Assembly (NCBI GenBank): GCA_002083515.1
Contig: LWDN01000080.1
Coordinates: forward strand, 65,457-74,251
Length of the DNA: 8,795 nt
DNA from: Proteobacteria bacterium HN_bin10
GTDB lineage: Bacteria; Pseudomonadota; Alphaproteobacteria; Caulobacterales; Aquidulcibacteraceae
Direction of reading: 5' to 3'
The position numbers and the translations under genes are program-made. The notes under the pieces are model-generated. The model ran no database searches. It saw only the letters and a list, made by a program, of their open reading frames with translations, and was not told the DNA's origin. Positions within the stretch are counted from its first letter, which is position 1; each line of letters opens with the position of its first letter. Below, piece after piece: positions 5,036 through 8,795 of the stretch.

Positions 5036-5929
5036 ATGCCGACCTCCAAACCCCGCCTCGTCAATCTCGACCTTGACCTCATCCGCACCTTCGTCGCGGT
5101 GGCGGAGGCCAAGAACTTCACCCGCGCCGGCGCGCGACTGGGGCGCACGCAATCGACCATCAGCCTGCAGGTGCAGCGGCTCGAGGAACAACTCGACGCC
5201 GAAGTGTTCAAGCGCGATCCGCGCAGCGTGACATTGACCGCCGAAGGCGAGTCGCTGTTGCCGCAAGCGCGCGCGCTCTTGCGGCTGAACGACGAGATCG
5301 TCGGCGGTCTGTATGGCCGCGCGCTCGAAGGCGAGGTGCGGTTCGGCGCGCCCGAGGATTTCGCCACCACGCATTTACCCGGCATCCTCGGCGATTATGC
5401 GCGCGCCTATCCGCACGTCAGTTTGTCGGTGACCTGCGATCTCACCATGAAGCTCATGGAAAAAATGGCGCAAGGCGAACTCGATCTGGCGCTGATCAAG
5501 CGCGAACCAGTCGGCTCCGATGTCGGCGTGCGGGTGTGGCGGGAGACGCTGGTGTGGGTGGGCGCCGGCGACGATGTGCTGCCCAAAGACGGACCGGTCC
5601 CGCTGGTGGTGGCGCCCGCGCCGTGCGTCTACCGCAAGCGCGCCACCGCGGCGCTCGATGCCTTGGGCAGGCCGTGGCGCATCGCCTACACCAGCCATTC
5701 GCTTGCAGGGCAACTGGCGGCGTTGCGCGCGGGGCTTGGCGTCAGCGCGTTGCCGCAGGAAATGGCCAGCCCGGAACTGGTGGTGTTCGGCAAGGACGAT
5801 GGCTTTCCAGCGCTGGCCGAGGCCGAAATCGCCCTGATCCGCGCCGGCAAGACCCTCCCGGTCGCTGCCGAGCGGCTCGCCAATTTCATTCTGAGTTCGC
5901 TCGACGCCGCCGCCGGCGGGCGCGGGTAA
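5036..5929 (+). CDS. LysR-family transcriptional regulator
   Basis: A 297-aa regulator of normal LysR length. The N-terminal winged helix-turn-helix occupies about residues 11-70 (LDLDLIRTFVAVAEAKNFTRAG at 11-32, recognition region QSTISLQVQRLEEQLDAEVFKR at 39-60, and the wing VTLTAEGESLLPQAR at 65-79). A linker helix (about 80-97) leads to the periplasmic-binding-protein-like effector domain, starting at EVRFGAPEDFATTHLPGIL (100-118) and ending near 285, with the GLGVSALP motif at 233-240. The ATG at 5036 is chosen because it places the helix-turn-helix at the usual distance; upstream residues would come from palindromic DNA. LysR genes often control a divergent neighbour, but here both flanking genes lie on the same strand, so the target is unclear. 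Candidate targets are the BI-1 gene downstream or the gene's own promoter. Confidence 0.92.
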   Translation: MPTSKPRLVNLDLDLIRTFVAVAEAKNFTRAGARLGRTQSTISLQVQRLEEQLDAEVFKRDPRSVTLTAEGESLLPQARALLRLNDEIVGGLYGRALEGEVRFGAPEDFATTHLPGILGDYARAYPHVSLSVTCDLTMKLMEKMAQGELDLALIKREPVGSDVGVRVWRETLVWVGAGDDVLPKDGPVPLVVAPAPCVYRKRATAALDALGRPWRIAYTSHSLAGQLAALRAGLGVSALPQEMASPELVVFGKDDGFPALAEAEIALIRAGKTLPVAAERLANFILSSLDAAAGGRG

Positions 5930-6161
5930 GATTGCAGTCCCCTATCGCTGACATTGGCGAAATTCATCTTGACCCGCCTTGCGGGCGAAGCGCGCGGCAA
6001 CCACCTCACGCTCACCAGGCCGGGCCCCTCTGGCGGTTCGCAAGAACCGTGATGTCGGACTGGAGGATTGCGGGTGAAGGGCGCGTCCCGCCTTTCCCCC
6101 TCCCCCCGCAGGGAGCCCCTCCGCCCGCAATTCGCACCTCCCAAGTCTGGAGACAGAGCGA
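5930..6161. other. 232-nt intergenic region before the BI-1 gene
   Basis: No convincing small gene was found. Short structures: CCCGC-CTT-GCGGG (5973-5985), a 5-bp hairpin 44 nt after the LysR stop; CGGTTC-GCAA-GAACCG (6034-6049), a 6-bp stem with a GNRA-type tetraloop; and a long-range repeat ATTGCGGG (6067-6074) / CCCGCAAT (6124-6131) bracketing C-rich DNA that includes CTCCC/GGGAG (6100-6115). The ribosome site for the next gene is GGAG at 6149-6152. The bracketed stretch has the look of a dispersed alphaproteobacterial intergenic repeat. Confidence 0.5.
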
Positions 6162-6899
6162 ATGGCGTTCGAAGACTACCGAAATGTTCCGCAGACAGCG
6201 CCGCGCGCGGATGCGCTTGAGTACGACGTCGGCCTGCGCCGGCACATGGTCGGCATTTTCAACCTGATGTTCCTGGGGCTCGGCCTCAGCGCCGCGACCG
6301 CATTCTTCCTGGTGCAGACGGGCATGAGCGCGCTGTTCTTCACCGCGCCCGGACAAATGACCCCGCTCGGCTGGGTCGCTGTGTTCGCCCCGCTTGGACT
6401 CTTGCTGATTGCCTCGTTCGCCGGTCAGCGCATGTCCACGCCGGCCCTGCACGGAATCTATTGGAGCGTCGCCGCGCTGCAAGGCGTGAGCGTCGCGCTG
6501 CTGCTGCAGGTCTATACCGCCGCCAGCGCCGCACAAATCTTCCTGATCACGGCGATCGCCTTCGGCGCGTTGGCGCTCCACGGCTACACCACCAAGCGCT
6601 CGCTCTCAGGCATGGGGACGTTCCTGATCATGGGCTTGATCGGCGTCATCATCGCGTTCCTGGTCAATCTGTTCCTACAATCGAGCCTGCTGCACTTCGT
6701 TGCGGCGAGCATCGGCGTTCTGGTGTTCGCGGGCCTCACCGCCTACGACACGCAGCGGCTGAAGCACGAATATTTCGCCAGCGCCGCCGGCGGCGACAGC
6801 GCGGCGCGCGTGCAGGTCTGGGGCGCGCTCAGCCTCTATCTCAACTTCATCAACATGTTCCAATTGCTGTTGTCGCTGTTCGGTCAGCGCCAGGAATAG
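6162..6899 (+). CDS. Bax inhibitor-1/YccA-family membrane protein
   Basis: A 245-aa inner-membrane protein of the TMBIM/BI-1 family. Structural work on Bacillus YetJ shows a pH-sensitive calcium leak; bacterial YccA members have also been linked to modulation of the FtsH protease. After a polar N-terminus of about 28 residues there are seven hydrophobic helices (roughly 30-51, 70-88, 97-117, 123-142, 151-171, 177-196, 218-240). Family motifs: YTTKRSLSGMGTFLIMGLIG (142-161), GLTAYDTQRLK (191-201) and LSLYLNFINMFQLLL (223-237). Asp196 corresponds to one member of the acidic pair that gates YetJ. The second, usually Asp in LYLDFIN, is Asn228 here. GGAG at 6149-6152 is correctly spaced from the ATG. 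It ends before a clear terminator, so it is transcribed separately from the following gene. Confidence 0.93.
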   Translation: MAFEDYRNVPQTAPRADALEYDVGLRRHMVGIFNLMFLGLGLSAATAFFLVQTGMSALFFTAPGQMTPLGWVAVFAPLGLLLIASFAGQRMSTPALHGIYWSVAALQGVSVALLLQVYTAASAAQIFLITAIAFGALALHGYTTKRSLSGMGTFLIMGLIGVIIAFLVNLFLQSSLLHFVAASIGVLVFAGLTAYDTQRLKHEYFASAAGGDSAARVQVWGALSLYLNFINMFQLLLSLFGQRQE

Positions 6900-6920
6900 C
6901 CAGACAGCATCGTTTGCCGG

Positions 6921-6954
6921 CGGCGCGCCTCTCGGGCGCGCCGTCATTCTCTTT
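6921..6954 (+). terminator. intrinsic terminator after the BI-1 gene
   Basis: A perfect 9-bp stem, CGGCGCGCC (6921-6929) with GGCGCGCCG (6935-6943), closes a 5-nt loop and is followed by the T-rich TCATTCTCTTT (6944-6954). It lies 21 nt after the BI-1 stop and about 20 nt before the next ATG. This is the most convincing Rho-independent terminator in the window. The symmetrical stem may also act on the other strand, but no T-run is present there. Confidence 0.75.
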
Positions 6955-6972
6955 GAAAATACAGGTGCACCC

Positions 6973-8673
6973 ATGGAACTGATGACGTCCGAATTCGCCG
7001 GGCAACCGATTTGGCTTTGGCTGGCGTTTCTGAGCGTCATTGGTTTCTTGCTCTGGCTCGACCTCGGCGTCGTCAACCGCAAGGACGCGGTGATCTCGCC
7101 GGCCAAGAGCGCCATGATGTGGGCGGGCTTCGCCTCGCTTGCCGTCGCCTTCAGCCTTTATGTCGGCTTCGTCTACGAGCCCGATCCGCGCTACTACAAC
7201 AGCCCGGAAAACCTGAACCAGCAGGCCGTCATCCAATACTTCACCGGGTACCTGCTGGAGACGGCGCTCGCCTTCGACAACATCTTCGTCATTTCGCTGA
7301 TTTTCACCTATTTCGCCGTGCCGCGCGAATATCAGCACCGGGTGCTGTTCTGGGGCATTATCGGCGCTATCGTCTTCCGCGCCATTTTCATCTCGTTCGG
7401 CGCGGCGGTGGTGAATTCCTGGGCCTGGGTGCTCTACATCTTCGCCGCCTTCTTGATCTGGACCGGCTGGAAGATGCTCACCGGCCACGGCCAGGAGATG
7501 AAGCTCGAAGACAACAAGCTGCTCAAGTTCATTCGCGGGCGCATGCGCGTCACCGATCGGATCGAGAGCCACAATTTCTTCGTTCGCCGCCCCGATCCCA
7601 CGACCGGCAAGCTCGTGCTCTTCGCCACGCCGCTATTCCTGGCGCTGATCATGGTCGAGTTCGCCGATATCATCTTCGCGGTCGACTCGGTGCCGGCGAT
7701 TTTCGCGGTCACCCGCGATCCGTTCATCGTCTACACCTCCAATATTTTCGCCATCCTCGGCCTGCGTTCGATGTATTTCATGCTGGCGGCGGCGGTCGAG
7801 CGCTTCGCCTACCTGAAATATGGCCTGGCGCTGGTGCTGGTGCTGATCGCCTGGCCGGTCACCAAGGTGGTGATCGCGCAGAAGGACACCTCGAGCGCCG
7901 ACCTCACCATCAAGGTCACCGGCTACCAGTGGAAGTGGGGCTACGACTACCTGAAGGGCGAGGGCGAGGGCATCAGCTTCGTCTCCACGCTCGCCACGCC
8001 GCGCGAGCAGATCGAGGGCAACGCGCCCAAGGGCCCGAACTACCTGCTCGAGGTCGACAACGAGCTCGTGGTGCCGGTGGGCAAGAAGGTCCGCATCCTC
8101 ACCACCGCGGCGGACGTCGTGCACTCCTGGTGGGTGCCCGCGTTCGGCGCCAAGCAGGACGCGATCCCCGGCTTCATCCGCGACCTGTGGTTCAGGGCGG
8201 AGCAGACCGGCACCTTCCGCAGCCAGTGCGTCGAGCTCTGCGGCAAGGAGCACGGCTTCATGCCGATCGTGGTGACGGTCGTGTCGCAGGAGGACTACAG
8301 CAAGTGGGTCGGCGAGAAGATGAAGCTGATCGCGGCGGCGGCCGACGACCCGAACAAGCAGTTCACGATCGACGAGCTGCGCAGCCGCGGCGAGAAGGTC
8401 TACGCCGCCAACTGCGTCGCCTGCCACCAGGCGACCGGCAAGGGCACGCCGCCGGCGTTCCCGCCGCTGGACGGCTCGAAGGTCGTCACGGGGCCGAAGG
8501 ACAAGCAGGCCGATATCGTCCTGAACGGCAAGCCCAACACGGCGATGGCCGCGTTCGGCAAGCAGCTCTCGGACGTCGAGCTCGCCGCGGTCATCACGTT
8601 CACGCGCAACAGCTGGGGCAACAAGGCCGGCGATCTGGTGCAGCCGGCCGAAATCAAGGCAATGCGGAAGTAA
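6973..8673 (+). CDS. chimeric frame: TerC membrane protein (N-terminal) joined to cytochrome c oxidase subunit II with cytochrome c domain
   Basis: A continuous 566-codon frame made of two unrelated proteins. Residues 1 to about 285 are a TerC/Alx-type integral membrane protein, a family tied to metal (notably manganese) export and tellurite resistance. Motifs are TGYLLETALAFDNIFVISLI (91-110) and VEFADIIFAVDSVPAIFAV (228-246), with the conserved acidic residues Glu96, Asp102, Glu229, Asp232 and Asp238. TerC proteins normally run to 310-350 aa, so the last helix and tail are missing. From about residue 286 the protein is oxidase subunit II, entered in its second transmembrane helix; its signal peptide and first helix are absent. 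The ATG at 6973 is the normal TerC start (weak AGGTG at 6963-6967). I know of no natural TerC-subunit II fusion. The frame probably represents two genes, terC (3' end lost) and coxB/ctaC (5' end lost), joined by misassembly or recombination near 7822-7860. Confidence 0.85.
   Translation: MELMTSEFAGQPIWLWLAFLSVIGFLLWLDLGVVNRKDAVISPAKSAMMWAGFASLAVAFSLYVGFVYEPDPRYYNSPENLNQQAVIQYFTGYLLETALAFDNIFVISLIFTYFAVPREYQHRVLFWGIIGAIVFRAIFISFGAAVVNSWAWVLYIFAAFLIWTGWKMLTGHGQEMKLEDNKLLKFIRGRMRVTDRIESHNFFVRRPDPTTGKLVLFATPLFLALIMVEFADIIFAVDSVPAIFAVTRDPFIVYTSNIFAILGLRSMYFMLAAAVERFAYLKYGLALVLVLIAWPVTKVVIAQKDTSSADLTIKVTGYQWKWGYDYLKGEGEGISFVSTLATPREQIEGNAPKGPNYLLEVDNELVVPVGKKVRILTTAADVVHSWWVPAFGAKQDAIPGFIRDLWFRAEQTGTFRSQCVELCGKEHGFMPIVVTVVSQEDYSKWVGEKMKLIAAAADDPNKQFTIDELRSRGEKVYAANCVACHQATGKGTPPAFPPLDGSKVVTGPKDKQADIVLNGKPNTAMAAFGKQLSDVELAAVITFTRNSWGNKAGDLVQPAEIKAMRK
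7822..7860 (+). other. junction between TerC and oxidase subunit II sequence
   Basis: This segment encodes residues 284-296. Upstream (YLKYGLALVLV) reads as TerC; downstream (PVTKVVIAQKDTS) reads as the end of subunit II helix 2. The middle is a CTGGCG/CTGGTG/CTGGTG/CTGATC hexamer run (7825-7848) encoding Leu-Val residues that either family could supply, so the exact join cannot be fixed. The last A/T-ending codons before it are AAA-TAT at 7816-7821. Confidence 0.75.
7861..8673 (+). other. cytochrome c oxidase subunit II portion (CuA domain plus cytochrome c domain), 5' truncated
   Basis: The soluble periplasmic part of oxidase subunit II looks complete. It accepts electrons from cytochrome c and passes them to subunit I. 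Within the 566-residue frame, GYQWKWGYDYL (317-327) is the conserved aromatic patch on the electron entry path. The binuclear CuA ligands are all present: His384 (HSWWVPAFG), Cys419, Glu421, Cys423, His427 and Met430 (CVELCGKEHGFM, 419-430). A class I cytochrome c domain follows, with haem site C481-V-A-C484-H485 and likely axial Met525 (NTAMAAF). Subunit II with a fused cytochrome c is found in caa3-type oxidases and is common in Burkholderiales; the wording of this stretch resembles the latter. The real gene should begin some 100 residues earlier. Confidence 0.9.
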
Positions 8674-8683
8674 GGAGAGGCGA

Positions 8684-8795
8684 ATGAGCGCAGTCATCGA
8701 CAGCCACGGCCACGCGCACCACGGCGAGCACCACGACCACCACCCCGGCGGCATCCTGCGCTGGATCACGACCACCAACCACAAGGACATCGGCA
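8684..8795 (+). CDS. ctaD: cytochrome c oxidase subunit I, N-terminal fragment (cut by window edge)
   Basis: The first 37 codons of a frame that leaves the window. A His-rich N-terminus (residues 8-20, many His with Gly, Glu and Asp) precedes GGILRWITTTNHKDIG (22-37), whose TTNHKDIG is the hallmark start of the haem-copper oxidase subunit I first helix. The full protein would carry haem a, haem a3 and CuB in the inner membrane. It starts 10 nt after the subunit II stop with a strong ribosome site, AAGGAG (8672-8677), overlapping that stop. The ctaC-ctaD order is standard. The His-rich tail could bind metal, but that is speculative. Confidence 0.88.
   Translation, partial: MSAVIDSHGHAHHGEHHDHHPGGILRWITTTNHKDIG

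Noticed and set aside
7633..8790. 385-codon open frame on the minus strand opposite the oxidase subunit II region
   Set aside because: It is a mirror of the extreme G/C third-position bias of the plus-strand gene. Its translation is a low-complexity mix of Arg, Asp, Leu, Val and His with no family motif, whereas the plus strand shows full CuA and haem motifs.

Overview
The window is GC-rich proteobacterial DNA carrying twelve genes: eleven complete reading frames and one cut by the right edge. Positions 1 to about 7820 read like one alphaproteobacterial chromosome segment. The signs are protein families and sequence styles familiar from that class (VapBC, a short SPOUT RNA methyltransferase, YccA/BI-1, TerC), dense ATGA/TGATG gene overlaps, and C-tract/G-tract hairpins in the gaps. 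From about 7822 to the end the sequence looks different. Third codon positions become almost exclusively G or C, and the proteins resemble betaproteobacterial (Burkholderiales-type) cytochrome c oxidase subunits. Both taxonomic statements are inference from memory of the families, not from a search.

Layout. An isoaspartyl peptidase/L-asparaginase (53-919) is followed 10 nt later by an MliC-type lysozyme-inhibitor lipoprotein (930-1235). A tightly coupled chain comes next: VapB antitoxin (1276-1545), VapC PIN toxin (1542-1925), SpoU/TrmH-type RNA methyltransferase (1925-2434) and an EamA/DMT transporter (2431-3342). A small two-helix membrane protein lies on the minus strand (3349-3612). A DNA-binding-less Lrp/AsnC ligand-binding protein (3777-4061) overlaps a kynurenine-formamidase-like esterase (4058-4840). 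A 195-nt gap holds a 52-nt nested palindrome and an inverted repeat abutting the start of a LysR regulator (5036-5929). After a 232-nt gap come a Bax-inhibitor-1/YccA membrane protein (6162-6899) and a good intrinsic terminator.

The most striking object is the last complete reading frame (6973-8673, 566 aa). Its first ~285 residues are a TerC membrane protein missing its C-terminal end. The rest is cytochrome c oxidase subunit II from its second transmembrane helix onward, with a complete CuA site and a C-terminal cytochrome c domain. It is followed by the start of cytochrome oxidase subunit I (8684 to edge). The join is in frame, sits in a CTGGTG hexamer repeat, and coincides with the codon-composition step. 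A chimeric assembly (two organisms joined at a low-complexity repeat) is the most economical explanation; a genuine recombination fusion is the exciting but less likely alternative.

No tRNA, rRNA, CRISPR array, transposase or integrase was found. Apart from the chimera, the genes are recognisable families. The points of interest are how they are wired: a toxin-antitoxin module coupled to an RNA methyltransferase, an orphan Lrp sensor coupled to a hydrolase, and palindromes before LysR.
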